DNA of 64,000 nucleotides from Timema cristinae (lineage: Eukaryota > Arthropoda > Insecta > Phasmatodea > Timematidae). Numbering within the stretch: position 1 is the first letter of the stretch; every line of letters starts with the position of its first letter. The stretch lies in contig JBCFYV010009882.1 in assembly GCA_039000515.1 (NCBI GenBank), forward strand, positions 52,122,816 to 52,186,815, written 5' to 3'. The position numbers and the translations under genes are program-made. The notes under the pieces are model-generated. The model saw only the letters and a program-made list of their open reading frames with translations, searched no databases and was not told the origin of the DNA. Positions 1 to 12,690 of the stretch are shown here, piece by piece.

Positions 1-650
1 AATAAAAGGGTAGAAAAAATTAGTTAAGGGGAGAAACAATGGGTGATCATGGGACTTTTATAAGTCAATTGGGGCTCTTAAAGGTCACTGACCCTTGCCT
101 TAAACCTTTTGGCCACCAAAGCAGGCTGCACGCTATAATTTGGAAAAAATACACATTGTGTCAAGTTTTTTTTATCGCCTAATTTCTTTGTTGTTAAAAT
201 TCATTTTAGGGTGCCCATTGTAAGTGATAAAAATAGCTGTATTGGGATTTCCGGTTAACTATTAGTCAAATTATAATAATTCTTGTTCTACTTTCTAAAT
301 CAAACTTATTATAATTGCTAATTTAAACCGTTTACATTTCACACACTCTAATTACCCTCCATTTATTTTGTACTTAACATTTTGTCTATATTAATAAAAT
401 AAACTAACACACTCTTTTTATGGTAATAACAAGCTATTTCATCTGTTCCTATTGTTATTTTATGTCTTAGACTTCTCATAATCTCTTATTTAGTACAACT
501 TAAACAAATGATTTATAGGACTACTGTAGTTGTAATGGTAAAATTATATACTATGAATGTATATGTATCTTAGGAATAATATTAATTTAATATTAATTTT
601 TTTGCACATCTTATTGCCGGTTTTGGCTATTCTCATATTTACTCTAAGGG

Positions 651-800
651 GCTAAATATGATGAGAAAAGTAAAATTAATAGGAAATGTACCCATATTTG
701 TGTGGAGGGAAAGTGAGAAATCATTTAGAATAAACAACCCTCATTTCACCTGACTGGGATTCAAACCCCAATTTCCCTGTCAATAGCAGTAAGCCACATT
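651..800 (-). mobile_element. Old SINE2 copy
   Basis: On the minus strand this shows the SINE2 body: a tRNA-like box B region (…tttgaatccc…), then the stretch corresponding to 'tcactctccctccacgcaaat'-type sequence in diverged form. It is degenerate, and the ends are approximate. Confidence 0.4.
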
Positions 801-1071
801 GATCATATATAATGCTTTATATCAATGCCTTAACACTATTTACAACCACACCTTTCTTATGTGTGAACCCCTTTGATTCTCCAAACATTATATACATGTT
901 GTTCTATAGTTGTTACCACAGTACATTTGTTACAAGCCACCACAACCCATAACACAACTCTAGTCTAATTTTAATAGGTAGTACCTTTACTGAAAGCTAG
1001 AAAGATTTGCTTTTTTCATCATGTCTCACTACTCATTCATGTTAATTATGCTAGCTTTGCAGGGCTGAAGG

Positions 1072-1520
1072 TGTAATTTAGAGTAAATGTACCCACATTT
1101 GTATGGTGGAAGAATGGGAAACTTTTTTTTTATGTACATTACTGTTTCCAGCCTGCGACCTGGGTCGATTTTTTATTCAAGCCATTTTACACTACTGGTT
1201 TGCTAGGCCTGTCGTAGCTTCATATGCCTTACAATCTAACTTAAGACTAGGGCAGGCACAACATCCAGTCCCCAGCCGTTAATTCATTATTGTGAAAGGG
1301 TAAACCCACATTTCTCCAATAATAGATTTTTTGATTGTGTCGGGAATCAAACTTAGGACCCTCAGCTTATTAGACAGACATGCTACCAACTGAGCTAAAG
1401 TATCAGATAGGGAGAATGGGAAACAATGCAGGAGAAATCACTCCTAGTAAACCCAACCAAGATTCAAACCCTGACTCTTCCCATCTTTGGCAATCCAACC
1501 AATGTCAAGTGTGACCTAGA
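1072..1520 (-). mobile_element. Old SINE2 copy split by a SINE3 insertion
   Basis: The parts 1072-1122 and 1425-1520 together resemble a minus-strand SINE2. They are separated by the SINE3 at 1123-1412, whose 12-bp target duplication AGAATGGGAAAC falls in the SINE2 body. SINE2 was therefore here first. Confidence 0.5.
1123..1412 (-). mobile_element. SINE3, full-length tRNA-derived element with target duplication
   Basis: It is flanked by a perfect 12-bp duplication AGAATGGGAAAC (1111-1122 and 1413-1424). Read on the minus strand it starts with a tRNA-like head: box A-like tagctcagttggtagc, then box B-like gtttgattccc. It ends in an A-rich tail, seen as a T run at 1123 on the + strand. Head plus tail plus duplication define a retroposed SINE of about 290 bp. 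Related units occur near 56.7-57.8 kb. Confidence 0.75.
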
Positions 1521-1590
1521 AAATCCACTAGATTTATGTTCACTTGATCCTACATTAGGTCATGTTATCTGCAGCTGTCACTTTTGATAG

Positions 1591-2431
1591 GGGATAATGC
1601 CAGGTGGGTGTTGTGCACTTTTTAGGGTTTGTTGACAGAGTCTCTGTCCTTGTGGCATTACGCATCAAGCCTGGATGCTCTCACAATAGGAGAATGTAGG
1701 AAAGAGGGATCTGCCTGCCTCAGATATACTCGCCCAAAACCGCTAGAGTGTGCCTCTATATGGTGGTCCCTGGGCAGCATTCTTCCCTGCTAGTCTGGGC
1801 GTTGGTCCCGACCGTCCAGTTAAGGGAGGTTGAGCGACTAAGTCCTTGTAGCCTAATCTGTATGGAAGGGGAGGAACCTATAACCCCCACCCGCCATAGA
1901 CTAAGCGTTTGGCAGTGCGTACCCTGCTGGATTTGGCTGGGGATAGCTGGTCAGGACACCCCTAAGAGGTTACCGCTAAGCAACTTAGAGTCAATGCATT
2001 GGGAAACTGGTGCTCTACTTAAGGCTGAGTTTCTATCTTACTCTTATGACACTGGGGTCCCACCTAAGGAGGGGCCAACTCCTCCCGCCAAAGGCCAGGA
2101 AACAGCAAAGGGGATTCTTCCCTAGCTACCCTGAGAAAGATTTCAACTGCCATTGGTGGGGCTGAATGATTCACGCTGTGGAGAGTGAAGGGTATCAAGG
2201 GGTGTCTCTTTCTCACTGCAGGTGACATGTGTTCCAAGTAGTGATGTCTGGGGTGGTTTACCTACAGGAGACTGACCCTGGTTCATATTGGGCGGGGTTA
2301 AGTTAGGTACTTTTCTGGGTTGCGTCTTTATCTACATAAAGTCCTCCCGATAAAATGTAGCTCTAAGCTATAAGGCTTGATGCAGATGGTTTGGTTCCTT
2401 GAGGGCAAAATGGTCCCCATGAACAGATGTT
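1591..2431. mobile_element. GC-rich 841-bp insertion with 11-bp target duplication, unclassified
   Basis: This block is clearly richer in G+C than its surroundings. It is bounded by a perfect 11-bp direct repeat ACTTTTGATAG (1580-1590 and 2432-2442). Joining the flanks gives a sequence closely similar to 36561-36630, which lacks the block and so acts as an empty-site paralogue. No terminal inverted repeats and no poly(A) or TAA tail were seen. A 125-codon + strand ORF (1748-2125) matches no family I know and is probably fortuitous. The target duplication indicates an integrase- or target-primed event, but the superfamily is unknown. Confidence 0.6.
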
Positions 2432-2508
2432 ACTTTTGATAGCTATTATCAATACCTATAAATTATTAAAAATGATGATGATGATGTAAAATTTCATCTA
2501 TTATGTTA

Positions 2509-2837
<329 letters not shown>

Positions 2838-3211
2838 TAGAATGTACTGGTAACTAAATAATGTAGATATGTTTTTATAATTATTTAATTTGAAAAAGTC
2901 ATTAAATTTTCAAATTCATTAATTAAAACCAAAATATTTAATAGGTAATTATAATTAAAGACTTGATATTACCAATGTATTTTAGAAATAAAATTAAATT
3001 TTAATTATGATAATTTGACAAAGTAAATGTAGTAGGCCAAGTATTAAACATTTATGTTATTTTAATAAAAAATAGTTTATATAATAATAGATTTTTATTA
3101 ATTTTTCTGTAAACTTTTTGTTTTGTATATAAAATGTTTTAGTTTTGGTTTGTGTAGATTAGATTAATTGCTTTATGTGTCTGTAATGTTAACCGTATCT
3201 TATATTTATAG

Positions 3212-3309
3212 GGAGAGATACAAATGTGCTTATATACATCAAAAGGAGATTAGCAATGTGTGCAAGAAAATTAGGCAAGCAAAAAGAATCTGTGAAAATG
3301 TTTCGAGAT
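3212..3309 (+). CDS. ST7: ST7 family protein, internal exon (first in window)
   Basis: The exon follows an AG acceptor (…tatttatag) and ends at a GT donor (gtaagt at 3310). After two bases finishing a split codon it reads 32 codons beginning [20 protein letters not shown]. This matches the conserved middle of the ST7 family (Pfam ST7), multi-pass membrane proteins whose human member maps to a 7q31 tumour-suppressor locus and whose biochemical role is not settled. The exon ends on a complete codon, so the next exon must start in phase 0, which it does. Upstream exons for the N-terminal membrane segments are not in the first 3.2 kb and must lie outside the window. Family assignment is from remembered conservation and is strengthened by the five downstream exons in order. 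Confidence 0.93.
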
Positions 3310-3865
3310 GTAAGTATTTGATCATATTTGTACATTAATAATAACTTGGCATCAGATTTTTTAGTGCACTAGATCCCAATTTAGGGGGTTTTCATTAATG
3401 TACTTTTTTTAAAGTCAATTCTTTCTATTATAAAATTAACATTTGCACACAAAAAAGTAGCATTTGACCTACACAGAGTTGCCACACACCTGTACAATCA
3501 GGAGAATCCGCAGAATAGAGTGAAATGTTTACATTTGAATAAAACATATGAATCAAAGGAAATTTCACACACACAAAAAAATGCTTCAAATACTATAATA
3601 TTTACACATTTTAGCCTTTAACTACAAGATTTAAATAGTGAGCTTTTTCATAGATGAAAAAGAGAACTAAAAAACTAAACTCAATGACTCAAACACATAG
3701 CTTACCCCCTACATATTCTCCCTGAAACATTATGTTTCATAACATTTACATTTATCCATAAAGATAAAATCATCTTAATTTAAACACCAATGACATTACT
3801 TCACAATAGTCAATTTTATGAGAGATTTCATTCCTCTATACTACTCTATAAAATTTTAGGAAGAA

Positions 3866-4266
3866 GGGTGTCTCCTGGTTCACGAAAATCACAAAAAAGT
3901 TACTAATTGCAAAAATTGATACAAAAATCCCTGAAACGTCACGAATTTTCAATATTTTGGTTATAAAGTCACTAAAATATTTTTGTTTGAATTTCCTGCA
4001 CATCTTAACAACTCAAACACACTGAAAGTCGTGCCATCCACTACACATGATGCCATGTGCTAGCCGCAAGTTGCCTGATTGTTTTTATCATGATACCAAG
4101 GACAAGGTTAACATTAGCCATCTAGTTAAAGTTTAATGTTGGGCGTGAGTGAATTAAGCCTATATATGAATTATATAATGTTCGACCACTTACCAAATAA
4201 ATTTTGTGGTAAAAAAAAGTCTCCAAAAAGTCACTAATTTTTGTTTCACCAACTCAGTAGACACCC
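3866..4266. mobile_element. TIR-type MITE, about 400 bp
   Basis: The left end GGGTGTCTCCTGG and the reverse complement of the right end (GGGTGTCTACTGAG) match. The similarity continues imperfectly inward (…ttcacgaaaatcac… versus …ttggtgaaacaaaaatt…). There is no coding capacity. An 8-bp flanking duplication is not clear. A hAT-type non-autonomous element is likely but unproven. Confidence 0.5.
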
Positions 4267-4541
4267 TGGAATTCCTTCCAGAAAGCACAGGAAATTTTAT
4301 ATTTTTTAAAATATACATCAGACAGTTTGGAAGTGAATTGTTTAATTGGTAAATGCTGTTATCACTGAGAACTGCAGCGGTCCCCATCAAACTGGCTCAA
4401 GGAGCGCAGCGAAACTCTCATAAGAATAAATGTCTGGTTTATACCTTGTCTGTGGGCAAGGGTCAAAATAAAAACAAGCTTCCGAGGTACAGACATATAA
4501 TATCTAAATATTAAGTTCGTACAAAATCCATCCACTTTTTT

Positions 4542-5085
4542 GAAGTTATACTTCTTTAGGCGCGTTATGAAAAAATGATGAGAGTGAAATTTTAAGATGC
4601 GCGCGCATCACTGTAACACAAAAGTAACAGGTTGAAGCTAAACCGCTCATTAAGTCTCGAAAAAAAAAAGCTACCAACAAAATAGAAATAGAACCTCTGT
4701 TAGTCGCGCATGTTGGTACGCTCGTCGCCTCTGATCACTGTTTTCATATATATAATATTTATCCACATGTTTCTAGTTTCTACATTCACAACACGTGTTT
4801 TAGTTTCATACAAGTGTGAATTATATATGTGCTAATAAATTATATTCAGTAGTGATTTAAATTGAATATTTTGATTAATATTATTTACTATTCGTAAATA
4901 TTATTGAAAAAAATTGTGCTTATAGACTTTTTCAAGTGCTCCAATATAATTGAGGTTAACTATCCGTATGTATTATTTATTGATATAAATTATAATATTA
5001 TTATTTAACATAATTAATACTAAATATTATTAAATTATTATTGTTAAATATTTATTATTTAATGATGCCAAAGAAGTATAACTTC
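4542..5085. mobile_element. TIR-type MITE, about 540 bp
   Basis: A perfect 16-bp inverted repeat GAAGTTATACTTCTTT stands at 4542-4557 and, as its reverse complement, at 5070-5085. GC-rich cgcg motifs lie next to each arm. The interior is AT-rich and non-coding. The real ends may lie slightly outside, since no target duplication was found. Confidence 0.5.
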
Positions 5086-5142
5086 TCACGCGCGTACATA
5101 AGTACACACACCCTTTTTTTTAGTGGTCAGGGACACAATAAC

Positions 5143-5225
5143 CCGGAGGATTCATCAAAATCTTGAGGTTGAAAATCTACATGAGTACATTACTTTATCT
5201 CTAAATGAGAAAGTAAAAATATGGA
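5143..5225 (+). repeat. Dispersed repeat fragment, related to 12597-12690
   Basis: The two loci share the pattern atcaaaatct-c/t-gaggttga, then an atcc/gtac…acttt-tctct stretch, and end agaaagtaaaaatat. They are the only two copies seen here. The family is not identified. Confidence 0.4.
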
Positions 5226-6783
5226 CACACAAAATAATTAATAGAAAGAGAAGAAATCTCGTGTATAGCAAAGGGAAAAACTTTAGACTTAAGAATTGAT
5301 ACACCATGATGACAGTTCCTCTCTTCAATCTCGTTTATAGCCGACTAAATACAAATATTTTAATATTTTACTTTGCCTTTGCTGTGAACAAAACAACAGA
5401 CAACACAAACTCACACTGTGAATTTGGGGAATAGAGAAGAGGGAGACAAAGGGATTTTATGGTTTTTATTGATGCTGGTCGCATTCTAGTTTAATCCAGT
5501 TTTGGGTTACCTCAAACTTTCTGAGTTTTCAATTGGTCTCATGTTTGGAGAATGATTCCAATATTTTGCTAGTGTAGCAAGATTCAAATTCTTTGTTGTG
5601 AGTATGGTACCACCATGGATGGGGACAGTGGATATGTAATGGTATCCATCAGTTTATTCAGTTCTAGTCGTCAACCTTCGGGCATAGCTTCGGTTGTTGA
5701 AAAGTCGCGACTTTGTTTCATGCATTTCTACCTAAGTCTCACCACTTTTCACCTTCTCCCCTACTAAATCTTGGAGATCACAAATAAGAATTACACTAAG
5801 TAGAGTTACGGGATGAAAGACGGAAAAAATATAAATATTCAACCACCTTATAATGGACTAGTGCACATCTGGCATGCATGTTACGGTCACTGGCATGTGC
5901 GGGAAAATTTCTTTTAACACATTGGTGCTTGAAGAATATTTTTCAAACATTAAATAAAATAATATAATAATTTACCTTCGAACAAAGGCAAGCAGAGCTT
6001 GCCTTGCTTGCCCTGACGCAACATCATTGAATAGTTTGTATTGTTTTATAAGTTTATTAAATTATGTTATTTTATTGGTGTTTAATTTTGAGAAGAACAT
6101 TTTATTTGTAATATTTGAATATTTAGAGAATGACAGTTGATTTGTCTCCTTTTCCTGGGGGACAAAGGGGTCAGGAAGGGGAAACAAAAAAGCTTTGAGT
6201 ACCTTCTTCACAGTTTGAATTTCCCACGTTCCCATTGGTGCAAATTCAAACAAGGTGAAGAAGGGTAGGAAGTTAATGACGAGTAAATAGCGGTCCAACC
6301 GAGGTATTAAGTAGGGTTGGACTGAGCAAACCGGAGACTCTAGTTTAAAAATCCGGTAGGACTCGGGCAAACCTTGTGACGCTCGGGGAGGACTTTATTT
6401 ATAATATAGTACTAATACTATTTGTTAAGCATTCAAGATATACACATATATAATTGACTCAATCAAGCTTAGTGTGTTAAATAAACCATTCCTTCCATCA
6501 TATCAACGGTGTAAGGCACAATTCATGATATATTAAATATAAAGGAATTCACAACGCAAATAATCCTTTAGTAACTACCCTATACTTTCATTATCTTGAT
6601 GGCCGAAAATAAGTTATAAAAATGAGCGTAACAATTTATACTGTGTTTTGATTTACTTTGTTCATATTACCACCATGCATCACTTCAACAGTACAGAACC
6701 ACCAAATTCTTCATATGCCATAACTTTGGTTGGCTTAAATAATATAGATTTCTCTTATTTGCATAGAAACAAAACAGAATCTA

Positions 6784-7076
<293 letters not shown>

Positions 7077-7325
7077 GTCCCAAGTACATCAAAGTTTCAC
7101 CTTCTTGATGACTAATATCACAGGTGCATGATTTGACTATTTTCAAGGGCTAATCATTAAAGCTCTTTTTCTACATCTTTTCTCTTGTTCATAATCTTGT
7201 GGAGCGGTTCTGTACCCTGTGGCGAAGTGTGATGATAATTTTTGGGTAGCAGAGTCATGAACATTCATAAAGGGGCACACTTAACGATGTTGAAAATGTG
7301 ATTTTTATGAAGTTATATAATAGAG

Positions 7326-7588
7326 ACCCGCCTCGGTGGCGTAGTTGGCTAACGCGCCAGTCATGTTTAGCTTGACTGCTGAGGACGGGGAGATCGAGGT
7401 TCGAATCTCGGTCGGGTGAACTGGGGGTGGTTTTTCCTAAATGGTTTTCCACTCTCCCTCCACGCAAATGCGGGTTCACTTCCTCTAATTCAACCTTCCT
7501 AATTCCTAATCCATTAGAGTAATTAGTACTTAAAGCGTGTAACCCAAACGGGTAGTAAGACGCGGTGCTAAAATTAAATTAAATTAAA
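7326..7588 (+). mobile_element. SINE2, full-length
   Basis: This complete copy begins acccgcctcggtggcg and ends gcggtgcta followed by an AAATT-type tail. It is flanked by a perfect 13-bp duplication TTATATAATAGAG (7313-7325 and 7589-7601). It is very close in sequence to the copy at 2570, so the family was recently active. The minus-strand ORF across it is a by-product. Confidence 0.88.
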
Positions 7589-7624
7589 TTATATAATAGA
7601 GTATCACCACCACCACGAGCTACA

Positions 7625-9040
7625 TGTTCCAAAACAAAATAGATTATTGATAAGTTAGATATAAATAAAAGCCAGGGAATATATAAAATCATAATTAAAG
7701 ACTTGAAAACTATAAATAGTCAAATTAACCCGTTACTAAAAAAACTAATTAATTTAACCATACAACAGTGTGTAATCCCGCAAAAACTCGCAATTATTAG
7801 ACCAATTTATAAAAAAGGAAGCATTTAGATAATGGAAATTACAGACCTATAGCAATTCTATCAGTTTTAGACAAAATAACGGAAAGATATGTTGCCAACT
7901 ACTTGATAAATTATTTAGATAAATATAAAATAACTGACCAAAAACAATACATATTCCAAAAAAACAGAGGTAAGGAAAATACTTTTACACTTTTTTACTA
8001 ATCAAATGCTAGAGAAATTAAATGAAAACAAACACATAGCTATAGCATTTATAGACATGTTGAAAGTGTTGGATATGTTGGATAAAGATATTTCACTAGA
8101 ATCACTTTAAAAAATTGGTATCAGAGGTAATATGTAAGAATGGCTTAAAAATTACTTAACTAATAAGAAAATAATTGTTAAAATAAATAATATAGAAAGT
8201 GAATAATTGGATATAAATATTGGAGTACCACAAGGCTCTATTCTTGGGCCAATACTATACTTAATTTATACAAGAACCATGTCAAACTCTATACAGAACT
8301 GTGGTATATATATGTATGCTGATGACACAATGATGTATGCGGTGCACAAAAATGTATCTAAAGCTAAACAAATGTTGCAGGAAGACTTTAATAGAATACA
8401 AAACTGGACTCTCGATAGTAAATTAATAAATTGCATTAAAAAAACACCAACAATGCATATCAGACTAACACATGTTATAAAGTATAAATTAGATATTAAA
8501 GGTCATTGCTTAGATTGTTTACATAATATAAAACTGTGTAATTCTTTAACATTTATGCAAGTTAAGACATATAACTGTCTTGGTCTAATGATTGATTCCC
8601 ATATGAAATGGAATACTCACATAGACATAATGAGTAGGAAGCTAAGAGTGGGAATGGTTAATATATGTATACTAAAACAAAATGTTACATTTGATATTCT
8701 AAAAATAGTGTATCATGTGCTAATCGAATCACATCTAAGCTATGGTATTGCTTCCTGGAAAAAGACAAGTGATCTATATTTAAATCATTTAAGAAATATT
8801 CAAATTATAGTTCTTAAAATAATGTGTGAAAACAACAATAGTAGCAAACTCATGAATAAGGAGTGGAAACCATTGACAGTAAAAAACATGTATAACTATA
8901 AAATAATAATTCAGTATTACTATTAAGAAACATATAAAGTAATACAGGCTCATAGTCACAACACCAGAAAATGACAATACAAAATACCTTTATACATAAA
9001 TAAATACGGAAAACAACACATGAAAATAATAATTCCAACA
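7625..9040 (+). pseudogene. Decayed LINE reverse transcriptase
   Basis: This stretch carries non-LTR retrotransposon RT hallmarks in order: a degraded RPI-type block near 7800-7870; [16 protein letters not shown] at about 8222-8270; the catalytic YADDT motif near 8314; and a YLG-type block near 8575 followed by WNTHID and HLSYGIASW. The longest open stretch is 8207-8926. Upstream parts have stops and shifts, so it is dead and 5'-truncated. The layout fits the jockey/CR1/L2 kind of LINE, but the clade was not resolved. A SINE1 at 9041 separates this part from the likely LINE end at 9481-9890. Confidence 0.8.
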
Positions 9041-9317
9041 GTGACCTGGCGGTCTAGGGGTAAGGTGTCGGACTTTTGTGCTGGGGATCCGAGGTTCAAT
9101 CCTCGGTCCCGGCACAGATTTATCTGATTCTCAAACTCTTCCTTCACCTCTGTCAAGATGTGTATTAATCACAATTTGTGAATGTGTGGAAAGCCACATG
9201 TGAATGTGTGGTTTGGATTCCACATTAAACTGTAGGTCCTTCATTTCGTCTCACAATCACCCTGCCATTACATTAGCGTAAGTGTGTATAACCCTAACAG
9301 GTAGTAAAACGCAGTGC

Positions 9318-9320
<3 letters not shown>
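9041..9320 (+). mobile_element. SINE1, diverged copy with expanded TAA tail
   Basis: It starts gtgacctggcggtctagg (box A-like) and has box B gaggttcaatcctcgg. It differs from the younger copies in the body, with extra sequence around 9160-9215. The tail cgcagtgcta is followed by an unusually long TAA/ATAATA tract to about 9478. It sits inside the LINE. No clean target duplication was recovered. Confidence 0.75.
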
Positions 9321-9353
<33 letters not shown>

Positions 9354-9478
9354 TAATACAATAAAAATAATAATAATATAATAATAATATAATAATAATA
9401 TAATAATAAAAATAATATTATTATGATAATAATAAAAATAATATAATAATAAAAATAAAAATAATAAAAAATAACAAC
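9318..9478. repeat. Expanded TAA-type microsatellite
   Basis: About 160 bases of TAA with interspersed AAAATAA variants grow out of the SINE1 tail. The short minus-strand ORF over the tract is low-complexity and not a gene. Confidence 0.85.
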
Positions 9479-9480
9479 AA

Positions 9481-9890
9481 CAACATGATACCGGATACCC
9501 TTTTGGGAATATATAAAATATCTGATGTTAAAAGAGGGGGGGGATAGTTAATTGGCTCACAGACATAATTAAATAATAATACTAGCGTAACTAAATATGA
9601 CAAATAAGCTATGAAATGGACTCGAAATTGGCATTTGAATATTAAATAAAACGTAATTTAATAGATTTAAGGAACTAAATTAAGTATTAGAATCGTGTCA
9701 TGTTGTAAGAATAGACTTAAAGAAATTAATTGTATCTATTTTAGCTCTATACTATTACTTGTATGTATGACATGGTGAGGCACCAGCTGACAAGCACTTG
9801 TGCTTAGCTGGACCATGTTTAGTTAATATAAATATGTACTCCTGATATAATCAATAAAAATACTAATAATAATAATAATAATAATAATAA
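9481..9890 (+). mobile_element. Likely 3' end and UTR of the same LINE
   Basis: After the SINE1 and its TAA tract the sequence resumes with a short C-terminal-like stretch. A UTR-like segment follows, including gtgaggcaccagctgacaag, an aatcaataaaa poly(A)-like motif and a terminal TAA repeat (about 9862-9889). TAA tails are seen in several LINE clades. The link to the RT fragment is inferred from order and orientation. Confidence 0.5.
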
Positions 9891-10902
9891 AATCTTTTCT
9901 TATATATATTTTTTGTGATACCAGCTGTGAAATATCTCATCTTTGTCTTTCCTTTAAATCCACTTTTCCTTCAAAAGACAAAGGCTCCGTATAATTTTTT
10001 GACAGAAAGTAAACTGAATCGAAATAGTCATTGTTGATGTCTACAATGTCTCGCATTTTTTCTACAATACATACAATAAGTCCTAAAACATTAATTTCAA
10101 TTTCATTTATTATAGTGTTGGCCAACAGTCGTGATATCTATGACAGGCCAGCACCGAAAAGTACACAAGCACCATAATGATTAATGATATATATAATAAT
10201 ACAAAATTTAAAACAGCTCAATAAAATAATAAAATTCAAGTCACAATCACAAAACTAAACTAATCTACACTGAAATAAACCTTTGAAAGACACTCTGTAG
10301 TCTGTATGGTTAGAACGTAATGCTCATGAGTCGGGAATAACTGACTTACTGGTCACTTCAATGGTAGAGATGAATAAATGTGCGCCCATTACCCTCTATA
10401 GCTCCCCACAGGCTTGATTCTTTGGGTGTGTTAGACAGAAAGGCATCAACTTATCTTGCCAAAATGAATCGACACATTCGCTTTGCGTGCTTGCTAACAT
10501 ATCAACACGCTTTAAAAAATGACTATTAATGGTTCAATTTTACATATAAAGGGAAGTTTTCGCTCCTTTTTCAAAATCTCTTGTGATAGCTGAGCTTATC
10601 CTTCTTACCCTGACGCCTCTATACTGTGTCTGCCAAATGGGCTATAATGGATACACAGAGTTTTCACTACTTTGAGCACATTTATCTAACTTTTTTGCCA
10701 AAGATTTAACATTGGTTGTGAATAGGAAATGAATAGGACATTAAAATTGAGCTGTGCTAATAATTTGAATACTAAATATTTATGCTTATTATATTTGTTT
10801 GATATATTATTCATATTTTCCATTCATAGTTGTTAGTTGATCACTTTATTTTTTCTGCAATGTTGATCAAATACTTCATTGCTATTTGACTTCTTGTTTC
10901 AG

Positions 10903-11093
10903 CTTACTAAGGAAGTACCTCCAATAATGAATGTTTTAAATATTCATGAAAATCTTATTGAAGCTTTGTTAGAAATGCAAGCATATGCTGATGTACAAGC
11001 AGTTTTAGCCAAATATGATGACATTAGCCTGCCAAAATCAGCTACAATATGCTACACTGCGGCACTACTAAAGGCACGATTAGTAGCAGATAA
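10903..11093 (+). CDS. ST7: ST7 family protein, internal exon
   Basis: This 191-bp exon lies between a pyrimidine-rich acceptor (ttcttgtttcag) and the donor gtaagt at 11094. It starts in phase 0 and leaves two bases of a split Lys codon at its end. It contains the family's most conserved stretch, including [20 protein letters not shown] and [20 protein letters not shown]. Known ST7 proteins carry the same block, predicted to form helical TPR-like repeats. There are no stops or shifts, which suggests a functional gene. ATG codons inside the exon are not translation starts. Confidence 0.96.
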
Positions 11094-12596
11094 GTAAGTT
11101 GGCTAACTTTTTTTTGTGTATATCATAATTTTTTTTCAAATTTAATTTAAATATAATTAGCACCTAAAATGAAAAAATATTCTAGAGTAAACTATTGCTT
11201 TGATGTGTTTAATTACAATAAACTTATATATTTTCCAAATACCCTCAAAAATTATTTTCTTTCCAATGTTAAATACTTTAGCAATATATAATGCATGTTA
11301 AATAATTCAGAAACATATTTTAAAAGCATATATGTCTAATAATAAAAATTCCAACCCATCTATATTGAATCATCATGAATCATCAGTTAAGTATTTCTAT
11401 TGATAAATTATGTATAGAATTCTAAAGGGGTGGAGCTCAACATTTTTGGCCCCCCTCCCCCCACCCATCCTCAATTGAATGAGACATAAATTTGAAGGAT
11501 CAAAATGTTTAACAAAAAAAACTTGTTTATTTTTAAATTAATATCATGTTACAGAATAATAAATGTAATTTCAAATTTTTATTGCAATACAATGCTAAGG
11601 GAAGAGAACACAGTTAAAAATGTTATAAATTGGTGGGGAAAACATTATAAAATAAATGGTACAGAACTCTATACAGGCTTTCTCATTCCATTATTTGAAA
11701 ATGAAGATATTTATTCAAAACTCATAATATATGTGAAACGAAATTATATACACTAGCAAACCCAACCAAAAATTGCACTTAACGGTAAACATTTTTTGAC
11801 TCTTGGATTTAAATTTCGTTATTTTCTTTTTAAAGAATTGAAGTCCTCACTAGTATATTTGGACCAAAAAAAAAAGGGGGGGGGGGGAGTAGTGGGTTCA
11901 AGAGGGTCAATACTTTGTATTGAAATCTTGACTTCCGGTTAGAATTTTTGACATTTTAATAGGGGTTGCACTCTTATGGTTATCGCATATTCATTAAATT
12001 CCTAATTTATAAATTCAGACTAATAAAAAAGTTAAATATTGACTATTGAATCTATAATGATAGAGATAGATCATTGCTATACAAACATTTCCCTTAAGAA
12101 GTGAAAGAAAAAAGAACATAAACATTTGAGAGACTTAACTATTTACTCTATGAAATTAGAGAATTATTGCGTTAAAACTTAAGTAATATTTCTGTACAAC
12201 TAAAGCTCACAAAATGGTATCAATATATTTGCCAATATCTCTGAAACTATTGGTTTTATAAAGATATATTTCAAATAAAAGTTTTTTTATTTTTAATTGT
12301 ACTACAGTTTTGAAATGATAAGTTATTTAGTATCGTAAATAGTTGCGCAGATAAGGAAACTTTCGCATTTGTAAAGTACCCTAAAAGTCATTTTCTTAGG
12401 AAAATTAAAATAGCCATTTTGTTTATAGTCTTGATTAACGCTTAGATTCGAACTTTAATCAAAATTGTTAGAGCCTATTTTTAGAAAATGGATCTTTTCT
12501 CTTTGCGCCCTTTATCAAACTACTCTTAATTTTAGGGTTAAACATCATGCGACATTGCAAAAACCACTTTTCAGGGTTCGGGGGTCATGAAACGTC

Positions 12597-12690
12597 GAAA
12601 TACATCAAAATCTCAAGGTTGATATTTTTTATGATCCCAATACTTTCTCTACCTGTAAGTTAGCGAGAAAGTAAAAATATCAATATGCAG
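12597..12690 (+). repeat. Dispersed repeat fragment, related to 5143-5225
   Basis: This is similar to the earlier locus over roughly 85 bases, including catcaaaatctcaaggttga and gagaaagtaaaaatat. It is probably the end of an unidentified interspersed element. Confidence 0.4.

Noticed and set aside
1341..1410. Possible tRNA gene on the minus strand
   Set aside because: It is the head of a SINE3 bounded by target duplications, with an A-rich tail.
7255..7479. Minus-strand ORFs with [17 protein letters not shown]
   Set aside because: These are translations of SINE2 copies and are useful only as a hint of host group.
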